From Bradyrhizobium sp. (GTDB lineage Bacteria > Pseudomonadota > Alphaproteobacteria > Rhizobiales > Xanthobacteraceae), in the NCBI GenBank assembly GCA_028290165.1, contig JAQGKJ010000362.1:1-12267 (forward strand): a stretch of DNA of 12,267 nt. Reading direction: 5' to 3'. This document shows, in pieces, positions 1-6,580 of this stretch. Made by a program: the position numbers and the translations under genes. Each line of letters starts with the position of its first letter. Position 1 is the stretch's first letter. The notes below the pieces were generated by a model. That model was not told the DNA's origin and searched no databases. It saw nothing but the letters and a program-made list of their open reading frames with translations.

Positions 1-1010
1 CGACGCTGCTGGAATCCGACTTCGTGCTCGGTATCGGCAACCGCTGGGCCAACCGGCACACCGGGTCGATCGAGACCTACACCAAGGGCCGCACGTTCGT
101 GCATGTCGATATCGAGCCGACGCAGATCGGGCGCGTCTTCAATCCCGATCTCGGTATCGTCTCCGATGCCAAGGCCGCGCTCGAATTGTTCGTCACGGTT
201 GCAAAAGAACGGCGGAAATCCGGCAGGCTGAAGGTGCGTCAGGCCTGGCCCGCGGCCTGCCAGGAACGCAAGCGCTCGATGCTGCGCAAGAGTCATTTCG
301 ACAATGTGCCGATCAAGCCGCAGCGCGTCTATGAAGAGATGAGCAAGGCGTTCGGGCGCGATACCTGTTATGTCAGCGTTATCGGCCTGTCGCAGATCGC
401 CGGCGCGCAATTCCTAGGGGTCTACCGCCCTCGCAACTGGATCAATGCCGGGCAGGCCGGTCCCTTGGGCTGGACGCTGCCCGCTGCGCTCGGCGTGCGG
501 GCTGCCGATCCGGATCGGGAGATCGTCGCGCTATCGGGCGATTACGATTTCCAGTTCCTGATCGAAGAACTTGCGGTCGGTGCGCAATTCAAGCTGCCTT
601 ATATCCACGTCGTCGTGAACAACTCCTACCTCGGATTGATCCGCCAGGCGCAGCGCGGGTTCGAGATGGATTATCACGTGCAACTGTCGTTCGAGAACAT
701 CAACGCGCCTGAACTCGGGGTCTATGGCGTCGATCACGTCGCGGTTGCCGAAGGCCTCGGCTGCAAGGCGATCCGCGTCACCGACCCGAAGGACGCCCAG
801 GCGGCGTTCGCGACGGCGCGCGAACTGATGGCAAAATATAGCGTGCCTGTCGTGGTCGAGTTCATCCTCGAACGAGTGACCAACATCGCGATGGGTACCG
901 AGATCGACAACATCGTCGAATTCGAGGAGACCCTCGATTTGCCACTCGACGACACGCCGATGAGCCCGGACGGGCCGCTGCCGCAGCGAGGCAAGCTTCT
1001 GCCGGCCTAA
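1..1010 (+). CDS. gcl: Glyoxylate carboligase (tartronate-semialdehyde synthase), 5'-truncated by window edge
   Basis: This ThDP- and FAD-dependent cytoplasmic enzyme joins two glyoxylates to tartronate semialdehyde and CO2. The reading frame is open from base 3 to the TAA at 1008-1010, so the start lies upstream; about 335 C-terminal residues are present, against roughly 590 for the whole family. Visible are the end of the central domain ([18 protein letters not shown], then [14 protein letters not shown]) and the C-terminal pyrophosphate domain with the Gcl-typical GDYDFQF metal-ThDP motif and the later [17 protein letters not shown] stretch. These are far closer to Gcl than to acetolactate synthase, which carries GDGSF here. 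The tail [18 protein letters not shown] is also Gcl-like. It is followed after 59 bases by hyi and then glxR, the classic glyoxylate-to-glycerate order, which supports the call. Confidence 0.96.
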   Translation, partial: TLLESDFVLGIGNRWANRHTGSIETYTKGRTFVHVDIEPTQIGRVFNPDLGIVSDAKAALELFVTVAKERRKSGRLKVRQAWPAACQERKRSMLRKSHFDNVPIKPQRVYEEMSKAFGRDTCYVSVIGLSQIAGAQFLGVYRPRNWINAGQAGPLGWTLPAALGVRAADPDREIVALSGDYDFQFLIEELAVGAQFKLPYIHVVVNNSYLGLIRQAQRGFEMDYHVQLSFENINAPELGVYGVDHVAVAEGLGCKAIRVTDPKDAQAAFATARELMAKYSVPVVVEFILERVTNIAMGTEIDNIVEFEETLDLPLDDTPMSPDGPLPQRGKLLPA

Positions 1011-1069
1011 AGGCGGCAGCTTCGCTCCTGATGGCACCGTTCGCCTGATAACTCCATGGACATTCGATC

Positions 1070-1855
1070 ATGCCGAAATTTGCCGCCAATCTCACCATGC
1101 TGTTCGGAGAGCTGCCCTTCCTTGATCGCTTCGCCGCGGCCGAGGCGGCCGGCTTCAGCGGCGTGGAATATCTGTTCCCCTATGATTTCGAAAAGGCAGC
1201 GTTGCGCGAGCAATTGGAGCAGCACGGACTTACGCAAGTATTGCACAATCTCCCTGCCGGTAATTGGGCGGCTGGCGAGCGGGGAATTGCCATTTTCCCG
1301 GATCGGGTGGATGAATTTCGCGATGGCGTGCTGCACGCTATCGATTATGCAAAGGCTCTCGATTGCCGTCAGCTGAATTGTCTCGTCGGTGTCGCGCCGG
1401 CGGACGCAGACCTCGTTGAGTTGAATGAGGTACTTCTGAACAATCTGCGCTTCGCCGCAGATGCACTCGCGCGGGAAAATATTCGCCTGCTGATCGAGCC
1501 GGTCAACACGCTCGATATTCCCGGATTTTTCCTGAACAGGACACAGCAGGCCGTTCAGATCCTCTCCGATGTCGGATCGAAAAATCTCTTCATTCAGTAT
1601 GATATTTACCACATGCAGGTGATGGAGGGCGATATCGCCCGAACCGTGCAAAAACATCTGCCGCGTATCGCGCATGTCCAACTGGCCGATAATCCCGGCC
1701 GCAACGAACCTGGTACCGGAGAGATCAACTATCCCTTCCTGTTTCGCTATCTCGACCAGATCGGATATCGCGGCTGGATCGGTTGCGAATACAAGCCGCG
1801 AACGTCCACGACCGAAGGCCTCGGATGGCACGCGATGCAAACCATGGCCACATAG
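1070..1855 (+). CDS. hyi: Hydroxypyruvate isomerase
   Basis: Hyi interconverts tartronate semialdehyde and hydroxypyruvate in the cytoplasm. The 261-residue protein is a single xylose-isomerase-like TIM barrel, matching the usual ~258-residue length. It starts MPKFAANLTMLF, typical of the family. The two metal-binding acidic residues of this family appear at the expected positions: Glu143 in LLIEPVNTLDIPGFFLN and Glu240 in GCEYKPRTSTTEGLGW; QYDIYHMQVMEGD and HVQLADNPGRNEPGTGEINY are further family signatures. The ATG at 1070 has no convincing Shine-Dalgarno sequence but fits the family N-terminus exactly. It lies between gcl and glxR (25-base gap to the latter) and is probably co-transcribed with them. 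A long antisense frame across it is a codon-bias shadow. Confidence 0.95.
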   Translation: MPKFAANLTMLFGELPFLDRFAAAEAAGFSGVEYLFPYDFEKAALREQLEQHGLTQVLHNLPAGNWAAGERGIAIFPDRVDEFRDGVLHAIDYAKALDCRQLNCLVGVAPADADLVELNEVLLNNLRFAADALARENIRLLIEPVNTLDIPGFFLNRTQQAVQILSDVGSKNLFIQYDIYHMQVMEGDIARTVQKHLPRIAHVQLADNPGRNEPGTGEINYPFLFRYLDQIGYRGWIGCEYKPRTSTTEGLGWHAMQTMAT

Positions 1856-1880
1856 TCGGGCACCGATAGGGAAGAGCAAA

Positions 1881-2819
1881 ATGATTGATATTGGCTTCAT
1901 TGGCCTGGGAACCATGGGACGTCCGATGGCTGGCCATCTTCAGGCCGCGGGACATCGCCTGTTTCTTCACGACGTCGCGCCCATTGCACCGGAACTCGTT
2001 GCCGCGGGCGGCAAGGTCTGCAAATCCGGCAAGGAGGTTGCGGAAGAAGCCGACGCCGTCATCATCATGGTGCCGGATACGCCGCATGTGGAAGCGGTTC
2101 TGTTCGGCACCGGCGGCGTTGCGGAAGGGCTCTCAAAGGGCAAAATCGTCGCCGACATGAGTTCGATCTCGCCGCTGGCGACAAAGGAATTTGCAAAAAA
2201 GATCAACGCGCTCGGCGTCGATTATCTCGATGCCCCTGTTTCCGGTGGCGAGGTTGGCGCAAAGGCAGCAAGCCTTACGATCATGGTTGGCGGGCCGGAG
2301 CGGGCGTTCAATGCCATGAAGCCGGTGTTCGAAAAAATGGGCAAGAACGTAACGCTTGTCGGCGGCAACGGCGACGGCCAGACCACCAAGGTCGCCAATC
2401 AGATCATCGTCGCGCTGACGATCGAGGCGGTCGGAGAAGCGCTGTTGTTTGCGTCGAAGGCCGGCGCCGATCCGGCACTCGTACGGCAGGCGCTGATGGG
2501 CGGCTTCGCATCGTCGCGCATCCTGGAGGTGCACGGCGAGCGCATGGTGAAGCGGAATTTTGATCCTGGCTTCCGCATCGAACTACACCAGAAGGATCTC
2601 AACCTGGCGCTGGAGAACGCGCGAGCCCTTGGTCTTTCGTTGCCCAACACGGCCGTGGCCCAGCAATTGTTCAATTCGTGCGTCGCGCATGGCGGCAAAG
2701 CCTGGGACCATTCGGCGATGGTGAGGGCGCTCGAGATGATGGCAAGCCATGAAATCGGAAAGACCTCAACGCAACCGGAGGCAAGTCAGGAGCGTCGATT
2801 GGCGCACTCTGTTTTCTGA
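1881..2819 (+). CDS. glxR: 2-hydroxy-3-oxopropionate (tartronate semialdehyde) reductase
   Basis: This beta-hydroxyacid dehydrogenase reduces tartronate semialdehyde to D-glycerate with NAD(P)H. Its 312 residues show the Rossmann motif GLGTMG (8-13), the substrate-binding signature DAPVSGGEVGA, and a catalytic lysine at about residue 170 within GQTTKVANQII. The C-terminal helical domain includes GFRIELHQKDLNLAL and ends near HSAMVRALEMMA. The frame stays open upstream into hyi, but the ATG at 1881 begins the family N-terminus (MIDIGFIGLGTMG) and has a GGGAAGAG-like ribosome-binding site 5-8 bases ahead. The last ~20 residues (after MMASHEIG) extend somewhat past the usual family end. It is the third gene of the gcl-hyi-glxR unit and is followed by a probable terminator. 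The glycerate kinase needed next is not in the window. Confidence 0.95.
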   Translation: MIDIGFIGLGTMGRPMAGHLQAAGHRLFLHDVAPIAPELVAAGGKVCKSGKEVAEEADAVIIMVPDTPHVEAVLFGTGGVAEGLSKGKIVADMSSISPLATKEFAKKINALGVDYLDAPVSGGEVGAKAASLTIMVGGPERAFNAMKPVFEKMGKNVTLVGGNGDGQTTKVANQIIVALTIEAVGEALLFASKAGADPALVRQALMGGFASSRILEVHGERMVKRNFDPGFRIELHQKDLNLALENARALGLSLPNTAVAQQLFNSCVAHGGKAWDHSAMVRALEMMASHEIGKTSTQPEASQERRLAHSVF

Positions 2820-2844
2820 TAGTTTCAGGCGACCAGGCGCGCGC

Positions 2845-2872
2845 CGGGAAGATTTTCCCGCGGGGATTTTTT
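2845..2872 (+). terminator. Probable rho-independent terminator after glxR
   Basis: An inverted repeat CGGGAA-gatt-TTCCCG (2845-2860) is followed by a run of six T at 2867-2872. The T run begins six bases after the stem rather than directly at its foot, and an overlapping CCCGCGGG palindrome offers an alternative fold, so efficiency is uncertain. It lies 25 bases after the glxR stop, in the convergent gap before the VanZ-like gene, which is where a terminator is expected. Confidence 0.5.
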
Positions 2873-2873
2873 G

Positions 2874-3239
2874 TCAGGCTGCGTTGGCGTTGGATCGGCG
2901 CGAGCGCTGAACGGCCCAATCAAACCCGGCGGCGATCGTGAGGCCGACACAGGCGGCCAGCGCATCGACGACAAAATCCTCGAGCCGCGCATGCCTTCCG
3001 GGGGCCCAGAGCTGCAGGATTTCGACGACCCCGATCATGACGACTGCAATGAACGAGGTAAGCAGCCGGTTTCGTGAATAGGCCAGTCCGAATGCCAGCC
3101 CGACCAGAACGAAGGCCAGTGCATGCTCGCCGTCCTGACCGAGGTCGGAATGCGGGCGAAAGCGCGGCGGTCCCAAGGTGGCGAAGGTGACGGCGGTGGC
3201 CAAAAGCCAGGCGAATAATCGGAGGAGGGTCGTTGTCAT
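2874..3239 (-). CDS. VanZ-like small integral membrane protein
   Basis: This 121-residue protein resembles the VanZ-like family, whose founding member gives low-level teicoplanin resistance; most proteobacterial members have no known function. Hydrophobic segments sit near residues 4-24 (LLRLFAWLLATAVTFATLGP), 38-54 (HALAFVLVGLAFGLAY) and 60-105, the last probably two helices split by the polar loop APGRHARLEDFVVDALAACVG. That loop is the recognisable VanZ signature (PGR...D...N/A...G). The start chosen is the ATG at 3239, which places the first helix at the N-terminus as in relatives; a GTG at 3281 would add 14 unlikely residues. Neither start has a strong Shine-Dalgarno. It follows the decarboxylase genes on the same strand by 85 bases but has no obvious link to them. 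Confidence 0.75.
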   Translation of the reverse strand: MTTTLLRLFAWLLATAVTFATLGPPRFRPHSDLGQDGEHALAFVLVGLAFGLAYSRNRLLTSFIAVVMIGVVEILQLWAPGRHARLEDFVVDALAACVGLTIAAGFDWAVQRSRRSNANAA

Positions 3240-3324
3240 ATGGACGGGATAGCACAATTCATCGGCCGGATACCCGGTCACGATAACTTGCGATGCCCGT
3301 GTAGTTAATGCTGCCGGCTGGAAC

Positions 3325-3951
3325 CTAGAGCGCCTGCCGCACCCCGAGGCCGAGCATAAATCGTTCCCTGATCTGCACCGGATCCCTGCGGGTGGTCCCG
3401 ACCCCCGGCTTGTCGTCGATGCGCACCCCGATCAGCGTCGGCCCGGAAGCGGACAAAGACAGGTCGATCAGGCGCTCAAAATCCTCTTCGTCGGCGGCCC
3501 AGGCGCTGTTGGAAAGTCCGCAGCCGGCTGCGACCGCAACGAGATCGGAGACGGCCGCGGCAGGCGTCGGCTGTGCGCCGGTGATCTGGTAGACGCCGTT
3601 ATCCATCACCACCATCGTGAGGTTGTTCGGCTTGAGTGTCGCAATCGTCGACAGGCAGCCCATCTGCATCAACAGCGAACCATCGCCTTCGAGTGCGAAT
3701 ACGCGCCGCTTCGGCTGCGCCAGTGCGACGCCGAGCGCGATCGGGAAGGCGAGCCCCATGCTGCCGAGCATATAAAAGTTCTGCGGGCGATGGCCGGCGG
3801 CCCAAAGATCAAAGTTGGTATTGCCGATGCCGCCGACCACGGCTTCCTCGTTCTTCAGCTTCGCGATCAGTCGCGAGGTGAGATCGAACCGGTTCATCAC
3901 CTTGGTGTTGCGGGCAGGGGTGTTCTTTTCGCTGCTCATGGGATCGCTCAC
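3325..3951 (-). CDS. ThDP-dependent 2-oxoacid decarboxylase, beta (pyrophosphate-binding) subunit; sulfopyruvate/phosphonopyruvate decarboxylase-like
   Basis: This subunit supplies the ThDP pyrophosphate/Mg2+ domain of a two-subunit decarboxylase. Its 208 residues contain the canonical GDG...N motif: GDG at 89-91 (ALEGDGSLLMQMGCLSTIA) and Asn118 in VVMDNGVYQ. Upstream is FYMLGSMGLAFPIALGVALA, typical of ComE, the beta subunit of sulfopyruvate decarboxylase, and of the C-terminal half of phosphonopyruvate decarboxylase. The GTG start at 3951 overlaps the alpha stop by four bases (GTGA), indicating translational coupling; an ATG four codons further in (3939) is an alternative start. The true substrate is unknown: sulfopyruvate, phosphonopyruvate or another small 2-oxoacid with a second charged group. 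No sulfolyase or phosphonate gene lies nearby to decide. Confidence 0.85.
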   Translation of the reverse strand: MSDPMSSEKNTPARNTKVMNRFDLTSRLIAKLKNEEAVVGGIGNTNFDLWAAGHRPQNFYMLGSMGLAFPIALGVALAQPKRRVFALEGDGSLLMQMGCLSTIATLKPNNLTMVVMDNGVYQITGAQPTPAAAVSDLVAVAAGCGLSNSAWAADEEDFERLIDLSLSASGPTLIGVRIDDKPGVGTTRRDPVQIRERFMLGLGVRQAL

Positions 3952-4511
3952 TTGTCAAAAACTTTGCCGCCGGTGAGCAGCGGGGACAGGATCAGCGCCA
4001 CCGGCGCCTGCGTGGTGATGGCCTGCTTGATCGAGCGATCGACGATGAACTCGAACTCGTCGAGACGGGTTGCGGTGTGATGCTCCATCGCCAGCGAGTC
4101 GAGGACCGGCCGCATGGTGCGGCAGACCAGCGACTGCCCATAATTGAATTCGCCGAGCGTGCCCCGTTCGGACACGAACATGATCAGCGGTATCTGATAG
4201 GGGATCGCGAGCGAGGCCAGTACGTTCGCCAGCGTCGCGAAGCCGGAGGTCTGCATCAGCACGGCGCCCTTCATGCCGGCCATCCAGGCCCCGGAGACGA
4301 TGCCGACCGCTTCTTCCTCGCGCGCGGTCGGGAAGGTTAAGAAGAACGGGTCGGCGTGGATATTCTTGATCAGCGTCGTCAGCACGCGGTCGGGAACGTA
4401 GGGCACAAGGCGGATGTCGTTGCGCTTGAGCGTTTGCAGCACCACCTCGTGCCAGGCCTTCTCGTGAGAACCCTTCTCGTGAGACGAGGTTTGTCCCTCG
4501 GCAGCCGCCAT
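3948..4511 (-). CDS. ThDP-dependent 2-oxoacid decarboxylase, alpha (pyrimidine-binding) subunit; sulfopyruvate/phosphonopyruvate decarboxylase-like
   Basis: This is the N-terminal partner of the split decarboxylase, providing the ThDP aminopyrimidine domain. Its 187 residues include the activating glutamate cluster in FPTAREEEAVGIVSGAW (Glu65-Glu67) and the TSGFATLANVLASLAIPYQIP stretch characteristic of ComD and phosphonopyruvate decarboxylase. The frame stays open far upstream, but the ATG at 4511 has a good GGGAG ribosome-binding site six bases ahead and yields the expected length; the upstream extension runs through the promoter region and is not protein-like. Residues ~9-22 carry a small SHEKG/SHEKA duplication, just before the conserved fold begins at HEVVLQTLKRNDI. 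It is the first gene of the leftward operon and shares a divergent control region with the TTT receptor gene at 4708. Confidence 0.85.
   Translation of the reverse strand: MAAAEGQTSSHEKGSHEKAWHEVVLQTLKRNDIRLVPYVPDRVLTTLIKNIHADPFFLTFPTAREEEAVGIVSGAWMAGMKGAVLMQTSGFATLANVLASLAIPYQIPLIMFVSERGTLGEFNYGQSLVCRTMRPVLDSLAMEHHTATRLDEFEFIVDRSIKQAITTQAPVALILSPLLTGGKVFDK
4457..4484. repeat. 15-bp-period tandem duplication inside the alpha-subunit N-terminus
   Basis: CCTTCTCGTGAGA occurs at 4457-4469 and again at 4472-4484, a 13-base identity with a period of 15. Because the period is a multiple of three it keeps the frame and duplicates five residues (SHEKG then SHEKA) in the non-conserved N-terminal tail of the alpha subunit. 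Confidence 0.8.
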
Positions 4512-4566
4512 CGAATTCTCCCTCATTGCGCGACGATTTGTTCCTTCGCGAGTTGATCGCGGCCGT

Positions 4567-4611
4567 CTTGTCAAGGCGCCGAAACTTGACGCGATCCCCG
4601 AGATTGTCAAC
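4567..4611. promoter_or_regulatory. Divergent control region with repeated TTGTCAA boxes
   Basis: The 196-base gap between the decarboxylase alpha gene and the TTT receptor gene contains TTGTCAAG (4568-4575, itself inside the palindrome CTTGTCAAG), an inverted CTTGAC (4585-4590) and TTGTCAAC (4604-4611). GTCAAG and CTTGAC form a perfect 6-base inverted repeat with a 9-base spacer. On the minus strand 4610-4605 reads TTGACA, a consensus -35 box, with AAGTTT 17 bases further on as a weak -10 for the decarboxylase operon. The arrangement suits an operator for a local regulator, but none is encoded in the window and the family cannot be named from this. Confidence 0.4.
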
Positions 4612-4707
4612 ATGTCCCGATCGTGGCCGTGACCTGCGCGGGGTGGCGATGCCGTCGGCGTGCCGGCGTGCGATGACGCAGGCAACAAGAATATCGGGAG
4701 GGGTGAC

Positions 4708-5676
4708 ATGGGAAGGTGGTGCGGGATGGCCGCTGTTGCGGCGGCAATGCTGACCACGGTCGGTGGCGCGTCCGCGCAATCGCCATTTCCCTCAAAACCC
4801 GTGCATATTTTGGTGCCCTATGCCCCCGGCGGCGGCGTGGACATCCTCGCACGCACACTGGGCGACGTGGTTTCGCGGCAATGGAGCCAGACGGTCGTCG
4901 TTGAAAACCGCCCCGGCGCGGGCGGCCTGGTCGCGTCGCAGGCGCTGGTGACGTCCCCGCCGGACGGCTACACCCTTATTGTTGTCGCCAGCGGCCATGC
5001 CACCAATCCGTTCCTGTACCCGAAAATTCCCTATGACACGTTTGCGGATTTCACGCCGATTTCGCTGTTGGCTTCGTCTCCCAATATCCTGCTGGTGCGG
5101 GCCGATTCCCCGTTCAAGACACTGGGCGATGTGATCGCTCAGGCGCGCGCGAAGCCGGGAAGCCTGTCTTTCGGTCACGCCGGGACGGGAACATCGACCC
5201 ATCTCGCCGGCGAGCTTCTGAAAAATATCGCCAGGATCGATATCAACGCCATCCCCTACAAGGGCGGCGCGCCCGCGATCAACGATCTTCTCGGCGGGCA
5301 AATTCCGATGTCGTTCAACAACGGTCCGGAATCGGTGGGGCAAATCGAGGCCGGCACGGTGCGAGCGCTCGCGGTCACTACCGCCTCACGGGCGTCGTTT
5401 CTGCCCAATGTGCCCAGCATGGCCGAGACCGTGCCGGGCTACGATACCGAGGTCTGGTGGGGCCTGCTCGGACCGGCCGGCATGCCGCGCGACCTCGTCG
5501 AGAAGCTCTCGCATGATTTCGTTGCGGCATTGAACACGGAGGCGGTCAAGGAGCGCCTGACCAAGCTTGGCGCGTCGCCGATCGGTAGCTCGCCGCAGCA
5601 GTTCGACACCAAGATTCGCGCCGATTACAAGAAATGGGGGCCGATCATCGAGGCCGCCGGCATGAAGGCCGAATGA
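4708..5676 (+). CDS. TTT-family periplasmic substrate-binding receptor (TctC/Bug type), copy 1
   Basis: This secreted solute receptor, 322 residues, is of the tripartite tricarboxylate transporter type and captures small, usually carboxylated molecules in the periplasm. Residues 1-24 form a signal peptide (MGRWCGMAAVAAAMLTTVGG, ending ASA|Q). The mature part shows Bug landmarks in order: PSKPVHILVPYAPGGGVDILAR, VVENRPGAGG, SPPDGYTL, GHAGTGTSTHLAGELLK, IPYKGGAPAINDLLGGQI, RALAVTTASR and LPNVPSMAETVPGY. Where relatives usually have D(L/M)MFD after the GGQ/GD turn, this copy reads IPMSFNN, so the local pocket differs from copy 2. The ATG at 4708 is chosen because GGGAGGGG precedes it and the signal peptide then starts correctly. 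The stop overlaps the hydrolase start. No TctA or TctB membrane genes are in the window. Confidence 0.92.
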   Translation: MGRWCGMAAVAAAMLTTVGGASAQSPFPSKPVHILVPYAPGGGVDILARTLGDVVSRQWSQTVVVENRPGAGGLVASQALVTSPPDGYTLIVVASGHATNPFLYPKIPYDTFADFTPISLLASSPNILLVRADSPFKTLGDVIAQARAKPGSLSFGHAGTGTSTHLAGELLKNIARIDINAIPYKGGAPAINDLLGGQIPMSFNNGPESVGQIEAGTVRALAVTTASRASFLPNVPSMAETVPGYDTEVWWGLLGPAGMPRDLVEKLSHDFVAALNTEAVKERLTKLGASPIGSSPQQFDTKIRADYKKWGPIIEAAGMKAE

Positions 5677-6566
5677 ACCAGATGATCCCCGCCTGCCTGC
5701 CGCCGCGCGACGTCAGCCGGCCGAAAGTGCCGCCGCCGCCGGATGCCTGCGATACGCATGCCCATGTGTTCGGACCCGCGGCGCGTTTTCCTTACGCCGC
5801 CGACCGCAGCTATACGCCGCCGGATGCACCGCTCGAAAAATACCTGGGCATGCTCGGCGCAATCGGATTCGCGCGTGGCGTGCTGGTGCAGGGCAGCGCC
5901 CACGGCCACGACAATTCGGCGATGCTGGATGCGCTCAAGCAACGCCCCGATCGTTTGCGCGGCGTCGCGGTAGCGGACGCCGGCATCTCGCCGGCCGACC
6001 TGCGCGAATGGAATCACATCGGTGTCAGGGGATTGCGCTTCAATCATTTCTTTCGCGACGGGCAATTGCACTATCGCGGCGGCGTGCCGCTGTCTGCGGC
6101 GCGGACGCTGGCCCCTGTGATGGCCGAACTCGGCTGGCATCTTCAACTCTGGATTGATGTGAAGGACTTGCCGGAGACGATCCCGGTTTTGCGATCATTC
6201 GACCTGCCGATCGTGATTGATCATATGGGCCGCACCGACGCCCGCGCAGGCACGGCAACGGCAGGTTTTCAAAGCCTGTGGCGCGCGGTCGGCGAGGGCT
6301 GGTGCTGGGCGAAATTGTCCGGCGCCCACCGCATCAGCCGCGACGCGCCGGATTATCCCGACGCGCGGCCGTTTCATGAGGCGCTGGTAGCCGCCAATCC
6401 GGAACGGCTGGTATGGGGCGGCGACTGGCCGCATCCGCGCGTCGAGGGCGAGATGCCCGATGCCGGCCATCTGTTCGAACTGTTTCAGCTGTGGACACCC
6501 GACGTGGCGACACGGCACCGTATCCTCGTCACCAATCCCGCAACGCTTTATGGCTTCCCGAACTGA
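5673..6566 (+). CDS. LigI-like amidohydrolase (2-pyrone-4,6-dicarboxylate lactonase / COG3618-type)
   Basis: This cytoplasmic TIM-barrel hydrolase, 297 residues, belongs to the amidohydrolase-2 superfamily branch that includes LigI and D-galactarolactone isomerase, which open or rearrange carboxylated lactones. Key residues visible are the HxH pair His29/His31 in CDTHAHVFGP, His184 in VIDHMGR, and Asp251 in WGGDWPHP; spacing agrees closely with LigI, whose catalytic aspartate is near 248. GVLVQGSAHGHDN and GVRGLRFN are further branch signatures. The ATG at 5673 overlaps the receptor stop as ATGA, so translation is probably coupled; the longer open frame from 5634 lies inside the receptor gene. 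The actual substrate is unknown: a carboxylated lactone is the most natural guess given the receptor upstream and the dehydrogenase downstream. Confidence 0.87.
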   Translation: MNQMIPACLPPRDVSRPKVPPPPDACDTHAHVFGPAARFPYAADRSYTPPDAPLEKYLGMLGAIGFARGVLVQGSAHGHDNSAMLDALKQRPDRLRGVAVADAGISPADLREWNHIGVRGLRFNHFFRDGQLHYRGGVPLSAARTLAPVMAELGWHLQLWIDVKDLPETIPVLRSFDLPIVIDHMGRTDARAGTATAGFQSLWRAVGEGWCWAKLSGAHRISRDAPDYPDARPFHEALVAANPERLVWGGDWPHPRVEGEMPDAGHLFELFQLWTPDVATRHRILVTNPATLYGFPN

Positions 6567-6580
6567 AAGTTTCGCCAACA

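Noticed and set aside
1..1010. Acetolactate synthase as identity for the first gene
   Set aside because: The GDYDFQF motif and the neighbours hyi and glxR fit Gcl.
1674..1880. Upstream in-frame extension of glxR into hyi
   Set aside because: The Rossmann N-terminus begins exactly at the ATG at 1881, and the extension translates hyi out of frame.
1007..1915. 302-residue open frame antisense to hyi
   Set aside because: It lies wholly opposite a clear Hyi with catalytic residues in place; its translation has no family signature and is typical of antisense openness in GC-rich DNA.
3325..4511. Decarboxylase split as a frameshift artefact of a single-chain enzyme
   Set aside because: Separate subunits are natural in ComDE-type sulfopyruvate decarboxylase; each part has the expected length and its own start, and the 4-base GTGA overlap is a normal coupling arrangement.
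3948..4757. Long N-terminal extension of the decarboxylase alpha subunit and a parallel overlapping frame to 4779
   Set aside because: The extension crosses the divergent promoter and the start of the receptor gene; the internal ATG at 4511 has a good ribosome-binding site and gives the family length.
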